Shown here: positions 1-8,225 of the stretch, piece by piece
How positions within the stretch are numbered: the stretch's first letter is position 1
Layout of the letters: every line of letters begins with the position of its first letter
DNA from: Sulfurirhabdus autotrophica
GTDB taxonomy: Bacteria > Pseudomonadota > Gammaproteobacteria > Burkholderiales > SMCO01
Assembly: GCF_004346685.1 (NCBI RefSeq)
Contig: NZ_SMCO01000020.1
Coordinates: 1 to 58,335 of the forward strand
DNA length: 58,335 bases
Direction: 5' to 3'
Translations under genes and position numbers: made by a program
The notes under the pieces: generated by a model
What the model was told of the DNA's origin: nothing
Seen by the model: the letters and a program-made list of their open reading frames with translations, nothing else
The model's database searches: none

Positions 1-97
1 AATTTCGACTGGCTGGTCAAAAAGGCTCGGATGCTACCGCATCTCGCCCTCTTAACCAACATTACTCAAAATTGCACTTCATCCTTGAATCCGCCTT

Positions 98-357
98 TTT
101 AAATAAGCAGCTTTACGTGCAGGATAAAATCCAAAGAAAATACCCGTTGCAGCAGCAAACAAAAATGAAATGCCTATTGAGTTCAATGTCACTACCACGG
201 TTATTTCTGCAAACTGGCTCACCAACCAGGCACCCATCACACCCAGTAGAACACCTGCCAACCCCCCCATGACACAAATCATGACGGCTTCCAGCAGGAA
301 TTGCAACAGGATGTCTCTCTGGTGTGGCCGATAGCTATGCGTATGACGATTTCGTGT
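98..357 (-). pseudogene. C-terminal fragment of a MacB-type ABC permease
   Basis: Read on the minus strand, this stretch is almost identical to the end of the complete permease at 1180-2403, at an offset of about 1109 bases. It encodes the same last periplasmic/TM segments (ILLQFLLEAVMICVMGG, then FYPARKAAYLK). Similarity starts abruptly near 357 and ends near 97, about eight codons before the normal C-terminus, where the reading runs into an unrelated tail and a stop at 79-81. No start codon or ribosome binding site belongs to it. It is best read as the leftover 3' part of a second permease gene; the matching 5' leftover may be the one at 4085-4216. Confidence 0.8.
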
Positions 358-397
358 GGGAGTTTGGCGTAGAAGATGAGTATGATATTTGCAGGTA

Positions 398-798
398 TTA
401 AGGTTTGAAAAAGTTGTCTTTGGAATTAATATCTGATTGGCCAACAAGTTTCTGTAGCACAACTTTAGTTTGTTGCTCTAAACTTGGTAGGTCGTACTGA
501 ATAGTCTTCCAGACAATTTCCATATCCACTTTAAATACCCATGGGCAACTGCATTGCGCATCTGGTATGCAAATGCCAGTGGCAATTCTGGGTGTTGTTC
601 TGAAAATTCAGGAAAGCGTTCTTCGATGTTGTGGCTGGCTTCGCCAATAATTTCAATGTTACGTATTACCGCGTCCTGTACCATTCAGTTTTGAAGGAAT
701 ACAACCTCGTCCATATCTTCTGTGTAGTGTTGAATTCTTATTATGGCCTCAATGATATGAGCAAGGTAGTCAGGCAGTCGTTGTGTGTCACGATTCAT
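398..798 (-). pseudogene. hepT: HepT-like RNase toxin (DUF86), broken by a stop and a frameshift
   Basis: The start ATG at 798 overlaps the stop of the MntA-like antitoxin gene (ATGA), the usual order of MNT-HEPN pairs. The first 37 codons read MNRDTQRLPDYLAHIIEA and onward to FLQN, then an in-frame TGA. The next codon is ATG and the family sequence continues (MVQDAVIRNIEIIGEAS) to the HEPN motif RNAVAHGY (R-x4-H plus Tyr). Directly after it the frame shifts by one base: the +1 reading gives GYFKVDMEIVWKTI and ends at the stop at 398-400. Two independent lesions argue for a dead toxin rather than a sequencing slip. In the family, HepT is a HEPN RNase that is silenced by MntA-mediated AMPylation. 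Confidence 0.8.
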
Positions 799-1085
799 AC
801 CGGAATGGCCTCGGATAGTATTCTGCTGCGGAAATTATCTGGAAGTGCCTTTGGTGTCAGCACATCAACTGGCACCCCGAGCAGTTTGCGAAGTTCATGT
901 CGAATCGCGCCGATGTCCATCAGGGTGGTTTTTTCTGTGGGATCAACAAGGAGATCGAGATCACTTGCCTCAGTGTCTTCGCCATGGATAACCGAACCAA
1001 ATACGCGGGCATTTCGGGCGTTGTGCGATGCCACTACCTTGCGGATTGCATCACGGTGGAATCGAAGAGCTTCGGAGGGTTTCAT
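795..1085 (-). CDS. mntA: MntA-like nucleotidyltransferase antitoxin
   Basis: A 96-residue minimal nucleotidyltransferase. The catalytic signature G-S-x10-D-x-D is visible as GSVIHGEDTEASDLDLLVD, followed by a short C-terminal helical part. In characterised MNT-HEPN systems this protein adds AMP to a tyrosine next to the HEPN motif of its HepT partner and so neutralises it. Its stop codon overlaps the start of the hepT reading frame by four bases, so the two were translationally coupled. The antitoxin frame is intact while the partner toxin carries a stop and a frameshift, which leaves it without an obvious local client. Confidence 0.8.
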   Translation of the reverse strand: MKPSEALRFHRDAIRKVVASHNARNARVFGSVIHGEDTEASDLDLLVDPTEKTTLMDIGAIRHELRKLLGVPVDVLTPKALPDNFRSRILSEAIPV

Positions 1086-1179
1086 AACGATATATTCTGT
1101 AAAAGTTAGTGAAAAAATTTAATACTTCCAATGGCAGTATCAATATTTGAGCGCATTCCACTTGTTTAAATTAAATGAA

Positions 1180-2403
1180 TTATTCATACCTTAACGCCTC
1201 AACCGGTTTTAAATAAGCAGCTTTACGTGCGGGATAAAATCCAAAGAAAATACCCGTTGCAGCAGCAAACAAAAATGAAATGCCTATTGAGTTCAATGTT
1301 ACAACCACGGTCATTTCTGCAAACTTGCTCACCAGCCAGGCACCCATCACACCTAGCAATACGCCTGCCAAACCACCCATAACACAAATCATGACGGCTT
1401 CCAGCAGGAATTGCAACAGGATATCCTTGCGGCGTGCGCCTATAGCCATGCGTATACCTATTTCACGGGTGCGTTCGGTGACGGAGACCAGCATGATGTT
1501 CATGATGCCAATACCGCCTACAAGAAGGGAAATGGATGCGATGGCGCCTAACATGAATGAAAGCACTTTGGTGGCGCTGGCGGCGGTTTCTGCCAGTGCG
1601 GCCAGGTTTCGGACGGTGAAGTCATCTTCTGCGTTTACTGAAATGCGATGGCGAAGGCGTAGTGCTTGTGCAATATCTTGCTCTGCTTCTTCCATCATAT
1701 TGTCGGATATGGCTTGGGCCATGATGTAGCGCACCGTTCCTGGGAATGGGTTGCCAAATAATTTGGTTTGGGCTGTAGTAACAGGTACTAGCGCTGTGTC
1801 GTCCTGGTCGCGGCCATCCAGACTTTGGCCTTTATTGCTTAATAAGCCGATGACCAGAAATGGGCTGTTTTTGATGCGGATTGTTTTACCTACGGGGTCT
1901 TCTTCCCCGAACAGATTTTTGGCCACTGTCTGGCCGATCAAAACGACCTTGGAAGCGGCCCGAACATCACTGGCATTGAATGATTGTCCTGAATCCAGCG
2001 ACCAATTACGTACTTCAAGGTACTGTTGTGTAGTGCCGCTGACGGATGTGCTCCAATTGTTTGCACCATAGGCGAGCTGGGCTGTACCTGAATAAATGGG
2101 GGCGACTGCTTTGATGGTGGTGAGCTTTGAGATGGCTTGACTGTCTTCCAGTGTGAGGGTGGGTGTCGTACCGCTACCAAAACGCAGGCCGCCGGAAGTG
2201 GTTGCACCTGACAGTATGATAAACAGGTTGGCACCCATACTGGCAATGGAATCGTTTACAGTGGATTGCGCCCCTTGGCCGATGGCCAGCATGAGTACCA
2301 CTGATGCTACACCGATAATCATGCCCAGCATGGTGAGTCCCGCGCGCATGCGATTGAGGGCCATGGCACCCCATGCTTCAGCCATAAGTGCAAGTTTCTT
2401 CAT
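1180..2403 (-). CDS. MacB-type ABC transporter permease (complete copy)
   Basis: A 407-residue protein with the MacB/LolE layout: an N-terminal TM helix (about 16-40, GMIIGVASVVLMLAIGQGA), a large MacB periplasmic domain (about 45-250), and three C-terminal TM helices of the FtsX domain (about 280-395, containing ERTREIGIRMAIGARRKDILLQF). It lacks its own ATPase domain, so it needs a separate ATP-binding subunit, presumably the one at 4213-4914. It is separated from that gene by the AT-rich GT-C gene. Family members work with a MacA adaptor and a TolC-like channel to expel macrolides, peptides or siderophores; the substrate here cannot be told. Confidence 0.88.
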   Translation of the reverse strand: MKKLALMAEAWGAMALNRMRAGLTMLGMIIGVASVVLMLAIGQGAQSTVNDSIASMGANLFIILSGATTSGGLRFGSGTTPTLTLEDSQAISKLTTIKAVAPIYSGTAQLAYGANNWSTSVSGTTQQYLEVRNWSLDSGQSFNASDVRAASKVVLIGQTVAKNLFGEEDPVGKTIRIKNSPFLVIGLLSNKGQSLDGRDQDDTALVPVTTAQTKLFGNPFPGTVRYIMAQAISDNMMEEAEQDIAQALRLRHRISVNAEDDFTVRNLAALAETAASATKVLSFMLGAIASISLLVGGIGIMNIMLVSVTERTREIGIRMAIGARRKDILLQFLLEAVMICVMGGLAGVLLGVMGAWLVSKFAEMTVVVTLNSIGISFLFAAATGIFFGFYPARKAAYLKPVEALRYE

Positions 2404-2496
2404 GTTTAATTGATATCCCGTAGTGAGCTATTTATCATCAAAAAAACATACTTTCAGTTTGCAATTACAAGTATGTGATGAAGTTGTTTTTTACCA

Positions 2497-4095
2497 TTAC
2501 TCTTTAAGTCTTAATAAAACTCCGTAATTGTACCCGTTTGAAATTAATGAATTGATAGTTGTTTCGTCTGCTGTACTTACATCTATGATATTTGATTTTT
2601 GGCTTACCCTTGTTGTGTTTACAAGAAACTTTAATTGGTATTCTCTCTGATAAAGTTTTTTATACATACCTTGTCTCATATCAAGGTTAGGATCTATCCA
2701 TGTGGCAATTAAATCTGGTTTTAATGAAAACACATATTGAGGATCATATTTATTGTGCCCAACGTGAAATGGGATTAATGAATTTTTGAGTTTTCCAATG
2801 TGTTTATCATTTAAACCAAGAATGTCAATGGTCCTTAATTCTGAATAATAAGGAATTTTACCCGCAGCACCAGTTGCAAGAGTAGTGTTGGGAAAATACT
2901 GTTTTAAAAACAATCCAAGTTCTATCCAGGCATCATATTTTTTGCTTTGGTAATTAAATCTGTGATCTTTAATTACGGGGATGCTTTGGATAAATAATAT
3001 GCAAGCAAAAATAATATATATATATGGTTTTTTAAAATTGGAGGGTATATGGAGTAGAAGTAAATATATTCCAAAAGGAAAAAAGCTAATGAGGAATCTT
3101 TCGTAATATATATCCCCGCCTATATAAACTAGGTAAAGTAAAAATAACGAACTGTAAAGTAATGGGAAATTTATATTCTGGAGGCGTATTAATGGTGATT
3201 TAATGATATTGGATATGGAAAAAACGACAGCAAGAAAATATAACCATAAGCCGCCCCTGAAAGCATTTTCTTTTAGGAAATAAAATCCTGAAGAGACTCT
3301 ATCTAAGATATCTCCGGAAACTTTTGCGTAATATGTGTTTCCAATAATGTCTTGATAGTAGTATAGCCGCCAAATGGTATAAATCACCATCAGTGTAGAA
3401 ACAAATATTAAACTAACAATTGCTGATTTATGTTTTTCTTTTATGAAAAGGTAAATGATCCCAATTAGTGGTAATAAAAAACCATCAATCCTTACAAGAA
3501 TAGAGATTGCTACAAAAAATAGCCAGTAGAAGAAATCTAGCCGTTTACCTGTTTTTATATAAGTATCAACTGATACCCAGATAAGAAGGGTAGTGACTAG
3601 AACTAGCATTGTTTCCAACCCTGTAGCAGCATTTGCCCATATGAAAGGATTGGCAGCTAACAACGTCGATCCGACAATGCTTTGTTGCTCAGAAAACTGC
3701 TTTTTCAGCTTATGATGAAATATAGCAATTGCTAGGGCGAGCAAGATAGCGTTTAAGGTAAGGCTGTATATATAAATAGGTAACTGGGGCAACCAAAATG
3801 CAGGTGTAAGTAGCAATGTATAAAGAAAATTCGAGTATCCTTCAACATACTCATTTGGATTGAAAACTAAACCATAGCCATCGAAAAGATTTTTTGCATA
3901 GCGATACGAAATATAAGCATCGTCACTTCCAAAAGCATGCACACTTACGAGATCTACGCCTGAGTAACCATAAAGACCATGAATAAAAACACCACATATT
4001 GCCAATATAATTACGGCCAAGAGTAGTCTTGGGGTTCTTGGGTTGAGGGCGGTACTCATATTAGCTTGCATGAGGTGTTGGTTTTTATTGAACAT
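2497..4095 (-). CDS. GT-C type glycosyltransferase-like membrane protein
   Basis: About 532 residues, strongly hydrophobic, with roughly ten or more predicted TM helices. The N-terminal loop carries the pattern [15 protein letters not shown] ... [12 protein letters not shown]. This resembles the first periplasmic loop of AftB-like/ArnT-like GT-C glycosyltransferases, in which acidic residues bind the polyprenyl-phosphate sugar donor. I chose ATG 4095 because AAGGG lies five bases upstream; GTG 4128, ATG 4071 and ATG 4059 are alternatives. The gene is visibly much richer in A/T than its neighbours and sits exactly where the ATPase-coupled permease gene breaks off, so recent acquisition is likely. 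The sugar and acceptor are unknown. Confidence 0.65.
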   Translation of the reverse strand: MFNKNQHLMQANMSTALNPRTPRLLLAVIILAICGVFIHGLYGYSGVDLVSVHAFGSDDAYISYRYAKNLFDGYGLVFNPNEYVEGYSNFLYTLLLTPAFWLPQLPIYIYSLTLNAILLALAIAIFHHKLKKQFSEQQSIVGSTLLAANPFIWANAATGLETMLVLVTTLLIWVSVDTYIKTGKRLDFFYWLFFVAISILVRIDGFLLPLIGIIYLFIKEKHKSAIVSLIFVSTLMVIYTIWRLYYYQDIIGNTYYAKVSGDILDRVSSGFYFLKENAFRGGLWLYFLAVVFSISNIIKSPLIRLQNINFPLLYSSLFLLYLVYIGGDIYYERFLISFFPFGIYLLLLHIPSNFKKPYIYIIFACILFIQSIPVIKDHRFNYQSKKYDAWIELGLFLKQYFPNTTLATGAAGKIPYYSELRTIDILGLNDKHIGKLKNSLIPFHVGHNKYDPQYVFSLKPDLIATWIDPNLDMRQGMYKKLYQREYQLKFLVNTTRVSQKSNIIDVSTADETTINSLISNGYNYGVLLRLKE

Positions 4096-4216
4096 GGATA
4101 CCCTTACGGTATTTGGTTGCCAAACCACTAATCATGCAACGTATAATTAGTCCTGCGCGCATGAGATTAAAAGCCATAGCACCCCATGCTTCAGCAATTA
4201 AGGCAAACTTATTCAT
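4085..4216 (-). pseudogene. N-terminal fragment of a MacB-type permease
   Basis: ATG 4216 overlaps the TGA stop of the ABC ATPase (ATGA), the usual coupled arrangement. The first residues MNKFALIAEAWGAMAFNLMR match the complete permease at 2403 (MKKLALMAEAWGAMALNRMR). After about residue 23 the similarity fades, and the frame ends at a stop at 4085-4087 after 43 codons. The start of the GT-C gene (4095) lies inside this tail. It is best explained as the truncated 5' end of the original permease gene. Confidence 0.8.
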
Positions 4217-4914
4217 GCTGCCTGCACTCCACCATCATGGACGATTTTACCATCCACAAATTTGACCAGTCGGTGGGCGTAGTGGGCGATATCTGCCTCG
4301 TGAGTGACGAGAATGATGGTGATGCCCTGTTCTTTGTTCAGTCGGGTAAATATGTCCATGACTTCACTGCCAGTTTGCGTGTCCAGATTTCCGGTGGGTT
4401 CGTCAGCCAAAATAAGTTTGGGTTGATTGGCAAGCGCGCGAGCAATGGCTACACGCTGCTGCTGACCGCCAGAAAGTTGATTTGGCAGAGATTGGGTAAA
4501 ACGACCTAATCCTGTTTGTTCAAGTAATTCTGTGGCACGCTGATTGCGTTCGGCTTTGCCGATACCGGCATAAAGCAACGGCAAGGCAACATTATCTACT
4601 GCAGCCACCCGTTTGAGCAGATTGAATCCCTGGAATACAAAGCCAATGGTCTGGTTGCGTAACTGGGCGAGTTCATCAACGTTCATTTGGGATACATCCC
4701 GGTTGTTTAAGGTGTATTTACCATCGGTGGGCGTATCCAGACATCCCAGGATATTCATAAAGGTGGATTTGCCAGACCCTGAAGGCCCCATAATGGCAAC
4801 AAATTCACCTGAATTGATGGTCAGGCTGATGTCTTTCAATACGGGCGTGGCATCAGCCGATGTTTCATAACGTTTAGTGAGATGGTCTACCTGAATGAGC
4901 GGAGTTGAGCCCAT
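4213..4914 (-). CDS. MacB/LolD-family ABC transporter ATP-binding protein
   Basis: A 233-residue ATPase with a Walker A motif (GPSGSGKST, about 41-49), a Q-loop in FQGFN, the ABC signature LSGGQQQRVAIARAL (about 142-156), Walker B (LILADEP) and an H-loop (VTHEAD). Its ATG overlaps the TAA stop of the macA-like gene by one base (TAATG), and its own TGA overlaps the ATG of the broken permease. It supplies energy for an FtsX/MacB-fold permease. With the directly coupled permease truncated, the intact paralogue at 1180-2403 is the likely partner, which is an inference. Confidence 0.92.
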   Translation of the reverse strand: MGSTPLIQVDHLTKRYETSADATPVLKDISLTINSGEFVAIMGPSGSGKSTFMNILGCLDTPTDGKYTLNNRDVSQMNVDELAQLRNQTIGFVFQGFNLLKRVAAVDNVALPLLYAGIGKAERNQRATELLEQTGLGRFTQSLPNQLSGGQQQRVAIARALANQPKLILADEPTGNLDTQTGSEVMDIFTRLNKEQGITIILVTHEADIAHYAHRLVKFVDGKIVHDGGVQAA

Positions 4915-6062
4915 TAGAACGCCCGCATTTTAAAGCCACCATCTTTCTTTTTGTCAGATGATAATTCGCGGATAATCAGTTTATCGTCTGCTTTGATTTC
5001 GCCACCAGTAATTTCAGTATAAGTATTGTCGGTAATGCCCGTTTTTACAGCAACAGGGAGCGCTTTTCCTTCCGGGCTTAATTGGTATACAGTTGAACCG
5101 GATTCTTTTTTGCTGCGTTTAGGCTCATCCTCATCTTTTGGTTTGTAACGCAGTGCAGCATTGGGGGCGCGCAGTACATTTTCCTGTTTGGCCACGGTTA
5201 TAAATACGTGGGCAGTCATGCCGGGCATAAGTCGGCCTTCAGCATTGTTGACAGCAACAATCACATTATACGTCACCACATTTTGCTGGATAGTGGGGTT
5301 GAGGCGAACCTGTTTAACGGTGCCGGCAAAATTAACATCAGGAAAAGAATCTACGGTGAAGCGGACTGACTGACCAATATGCACTGCCCCCACATCCGCC
5401 TCAGCAATGCTGGTATCAATCTGCATTTGACTTAAATCCTGAGCTATCTGGAATAAGGTAGGAGTCTGAAAACTGGCTGCAACGGTTTGGCCAAGATCGA
5501 CATTGCGCGCGACGACAACGCCAGAAATGGGTGAACGGATAATGGTGTAGCGTAAATTGGTACGGTTACGTTCCAATTGGGCTTTTGCCACTGCAACTTG
5601 CGCCTGAGCGGATTCCCTTACTTGTTTGGCTGAATCCAGATCGGCGGCAGAGATGAAGTTTTTCTGTGTTAATAACTGGGTGCGCTGTTCTTTTATGCGC
5701 GCATATTTAAGTGAAGATTCGGCATTCAACAGATTGGCCTGATCCTGAGCAATTTGAGCCTGAAAAAGGGATGGATCGAGCTCTGCCAGTATCTGTCCAT
5801 TGTTCACGTGGTCATTGAAATCCGCATGCAGTTTTTGCACTGTACCAGAAACCTGTGTGCCAACGTTTACAATGACGACCGGGTTGAGTGTGCCATTGGC
5901 CGAGATAGCTTGGATGATGTCGCCCCGGCTTACCGTTTTGGTTTTGTATTTATCTTTACCAGTCTCTTGTTTGTCTTTTAAGGCATAACCAATACCAGAT
6001 GCAATGATGATGAACAGTAGTACGACTAGAAACTTGTTACGGCTAAAAATGGATTTTGACAT
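4914..6062 (-). CDS. macA: MacA-like periplasmic adaptor of an ABC efflux pump
   Basis: A 382-residue membrane fusion protein: one N-terminal TM anchor (about 10-27), a barrel-sandwich/lipoyl half-motif (VNVGTQVSGTVQKL), a coiled-coil hairpin (about 100-165), the second half-motif (IRSPISGVVVARNVDLGQTV), then a beta-barrel and membrane-proximal domain. The lysine-rich stretch KPKDEDEPKRSKKES near residue 308 is an insertion in the C-terminal domain. Adaptors of this family bridge the permease to an outer-membrane TolC-type channel; no tolC is present in the window. First gene of the operon with the ATPase. Confidence 0.88.
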   Translation of the reverse strand: MSKSIFSRNKFLVVLLFIIIASGIGYALKDKQETGKDKYKTKTVSRGDIIQAISANGTLNPVVIVNVGTQVSGTVQKLHADFNDHVNNGQILAELDPSLFQAQIAQDQANLLNAESSLKYARIKEQRTQLLTQKNFISAADLDSAKQVRESAQAQVAVAKAQLERNRTNLRYTIIRSPISGVVVARNVDLGQTVAASFQTPTLFQIAQDLSQMQIDTSIAEADVGAVHIGQSVRFTVDSFPDVNFAGTVKQVRLNPTIQQNVVTYNVIVAVNNAEGRLMPGMTAHVFITVAKQENVLRAPNAALRYKPKDEDEPKRSKKESGSTVYQLSPEGKALPVAVKTGITDNTYTEITGGEIKADDKLIIRELSSDKKKDGGFKMRAF

Positions 6063-6187
6063 GGTTTTAAATAAAAAGCGGTGAAGACCCTTATTGGAGT
6101 TGTCTGACTGTAAAAGAGTTCAGACTTTTGATGGTGAAAATAGTAGCACGAACGGGCGGTGAAGGTGAATATTCATCTGGCTTTAAC

Positions 6188-6214
6188 AAAAAAGGGGCCA
6201 ATGGCCCCTTTTTT
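6188..6214 (-). terminator. Rho-independent terminator after soxB
   Basis: A hairpin AAAAGGGGCC-AAT-GGCCCCTTTT lies 14 bases past the soxB stop. A/T runs on both sides let it work in both directions; on the minus strand it ends the soxB transcript. Confidence 0.85.
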
Positions 6215-6228
6215 GAGTTGTTGCGGGT

Positions 6229-7941
6229 TTAAGCAATACCAGGATTTTTATCCATGCCGACCAGCTTAGGCAGGTTCAGTTTGCGGGGCTTAATCACTTT
6301 CTTGTCACGCAGATAGGTTGCGACTACGTCCCAGATTGGTTCGCCCTTGACTTCACCAACAGGTGCCCAACCTGCTACTAAGTAAGTTTTGGTAGGGCTA
6401 AGCGGTTTGCCATTAAGCATCATGTTGCTGATACGGCTGCCAATTTTTTGGTTAGGATTGCAGGTATATTGCAGACCGCCCACCCTGACCATGTCACCAC
6501 CTTGCTGGTAGTAAGGATCTGGATTGAACAGATTGTCACATACGTCTTCCATGATGGCTTTGACGTTTTCACCTGTCATTTCGTTCAAGGTGCTGGTCGG
6601 GTAAGTAATTGCTGTCTGATCCATCAGGCGTTCCATTGTGATGGTGTCACCTGCCAGTAATGATGTGCCCCAACGGAAGCCAGGAGAGAATGCGAGATCA
6701 GCACCTTTGACTTCCATCATGGCATCCAGAATTAACTGATCAAACGTGCCGTTGAAATTACCTCGACGATAGAGCGTGTCTTCAGTGATGGCCAGCTTTT
6801 CATTAAGCTTGGCTTCATACGGTGCGCGTACTTTCTTGATCAGGCTTTCCATTGCCTTATCTGGTTCAATCAGGTTCGAGAACACTGGCAGCAGCTTGTA
6901 TTTATAACCCTGAACCTTACCACCTCGAACGTCAAAATCCAGCACGCCCAGGAACTTGCCGTTGGAACCGGCATTGGTTACGAGAGTTTGACCTTTTGCA
7001 TTTTTGATAATTGAAGGGGCTGGAATACCGTCGTGGGTATGCCCGCCCATGATAGCGTCAATACCGGTTACGCGGCTTGCCATTTTCAGATCAACGTCCA
7101 TGCCATTGTGGGATAGCACAATGACGACTTGCGCGCCTTTGGAGCGTGCTTCATCAACGACTTTTTGCATGTTGTCGTCCTGAATACCGAAGCTCCAGTC
7201 AGGCACCAGGTAGCGCGGATTGGCGATTGGTGTATAGGGGAAAGCCTGGCCGATAATGGCAACAGGTACACCATTCATGTGCTTCATGACATAAGGCTTG
7301 AATACCTGGTCACCAAAATCATTGGTTTTAATATTCTGTGCAACAAAATCCAGGTTGCCTTTGAAATCATTGTCGACAATGTGTTTTACACGGTCTGCAC
7401 CAAAAGTGAATTCCCAGTGGCCTGTCATGACGTTAACGCCAAGCAGTTTACAGGCATCAACCATATCCTGACCATTGGTCCAGAGTGATGTGGCAGAACC
7501 TTGCCATGTATCTCCACCGTCAAGCAGCAGCGCGCCTGGGCGTTGAGCGCGAATATTTTTAACCAGGCTCGCCAGGTGGGCAAATCCACCTACTTTACCG
7601 TAGGTTTTTGAGGCCTGTTCGAAGTTGAGGTAGGTAAATGCATGTGACTCAGGTGTGTTGGGTTTGAAACCATAATGCTTGAGCAGGTTTTCGCCTACTA
7701 AATGAGGCGGTTTGCCAACGCTGGCGCCTACGCCAATGTTTACATTGGGTTCGCGAAAATAAATAGGCAGCAGTTGCGCGTGGCAGTCAGTAAAATGCAT
7801 GACTGATACGTTACCGAATTTTGGCAGTTCGTAAAAATTACTTGGTATGTTGCCAGCAAGGGCTTGCTTGCTATCCAATGCAAAGCCCGACGCGGAAGCC
7901 ACGGCAAGTAGTTGCATAAATTCGCGACGGTTCATGGACAT
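6229..7941 (-). CDS. soxB: SoxB thiosulfohydrolase
   Basis: A 570-residue periplasmic enzyme that hydrolyses the terminal sulfone group of SoxY-bound S-thiosulfonate, releasing sulfate. It has a Tat-type signal (NRREFMQLLAVASASGFAL). A metallophosphoesterase-like fold follows, with dimanganese motifs: the first acidic/His block (MHFTDCHAQLLP), GGDTWQGS, the GHWEF block and MGGHTHDG. A 5'-nucleotidase C-terminal domain comes after that. ATG 7941 and ATG 7935 are both possible behind AGGAG. The gene is separated from soxXYZA by a strong hairpin and a 285-base spacer containing a palindrome, so it probably has its own promoter. Confidence 0.95.
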   Translation of the reverse strand: MSMNRREFMQLLAVASASGFALDSKQALAGNIPSNFYELPKFGNVSVMHFTDCHAQLLPIYFREPNVNIGVGASVGKPPHLVGENLLKHYGFKPNTPESHAFTYLNFEQASKTYGKVGGFAHLASLVKNIRAQRPGALLLDGGDTWQGSATSLWTNGQDMVDACKLLGVNVMTGHWEFTFGADRVKHIVDNDFKGNLDFVAQNIKTNDFGDQVFKPYVMKHMNGVPVAIIGQAFPYTPIANPRYLVPDWSFGIQDDNMQKVVDEARSKGAQVVIVLSHNGMDVDLKMASRVTGIDAIMGGHTHDGIPAPSIIKNAKGQTLVTNAGSNGKFLGVLDFDVRGGKVQGYKYKLLPVFSNLIEPDKAMESLIKKVRAPYEAKLNEKLAITEDTLYRRGNFNGTFDQLILDAMMEVKGADLAFSPGFRWGTSLLAGDTITMERLMDQTAITYPTSTLNEMTGENVKAIMEDVCDNLFNPDPYYQQGGDMVRVGGLQYTCNPNQKIGSRISNMMLNGKPLSPTKTYLVAGWAPVGEVKGEPIWDVVATYLRDKKVIKPRKLNLPKLVGMDKNPGIA

Positions 7942-8031
7942 ATAGTCGAAACTCCTGAAGAAAATGTTGGATGCTTAAATCTTATGGATAGCATGCGCAA
8001 CTAAATAGTTTTATCTGGTTTTGTTTTCATC

Positions 8032-8056
8032 GTTCACTCGATTAATGCGAGTGAAC
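8032..8056. promoter_or_regulatory. Inverted repeat upstream of soxB, candidate operator
   Basis: The perfect inverted repeat GTTCACTCG-N7-CGAGTGAAC lies 91-115 bases upstream of soxB, in the 284-base soxA-soxB spacer. The size and AT-rich centre (ATTAATG) fit a dimeric repressor site such as an ArsR-type regulator, but no regulator gene is present here and the same sequence was not seen at the other sulfur promoters. Confidence 0.45.
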
Positions 8057-8179
8057 TTTAAATCTATGCCAAGTGTTATTTTATTTGTTATGGGCGCCAA
8101 GTAAATGGTCTATACCTACTAACCTTGTGATTATTTTGAAGATGGTTAATAAGAAATGGAATATTGTTTTATATAAAAA

Positions 8180-8210
8180 CAAAGCTTGGATGAAATTCAT
8201 CCAAGCTTTG
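8180..8210 (-). terminator. Long-stem terminator after soxA
   Basis: A 15-base-pair near-perfect hairpin (arms CAAAGCTTGGATGAA and TTCATCCAAGCTTTG around one base) starts 16 bases past the soxA stop. On the minus strand it is followed by a T-rich run (GTTTTTATAT), as for a strong rho-independent terminator that ends soxXYZA before soxB. Confidence 0.8.
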
Positions 8211-8225
8211 TGATTTAACGGCTAA

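Noticed and set aside
1-97. The first 97 bases as the end of a coding gene.
   Set aside because: No recognisable product in any frame; the stretch only abuts the permease fragment.
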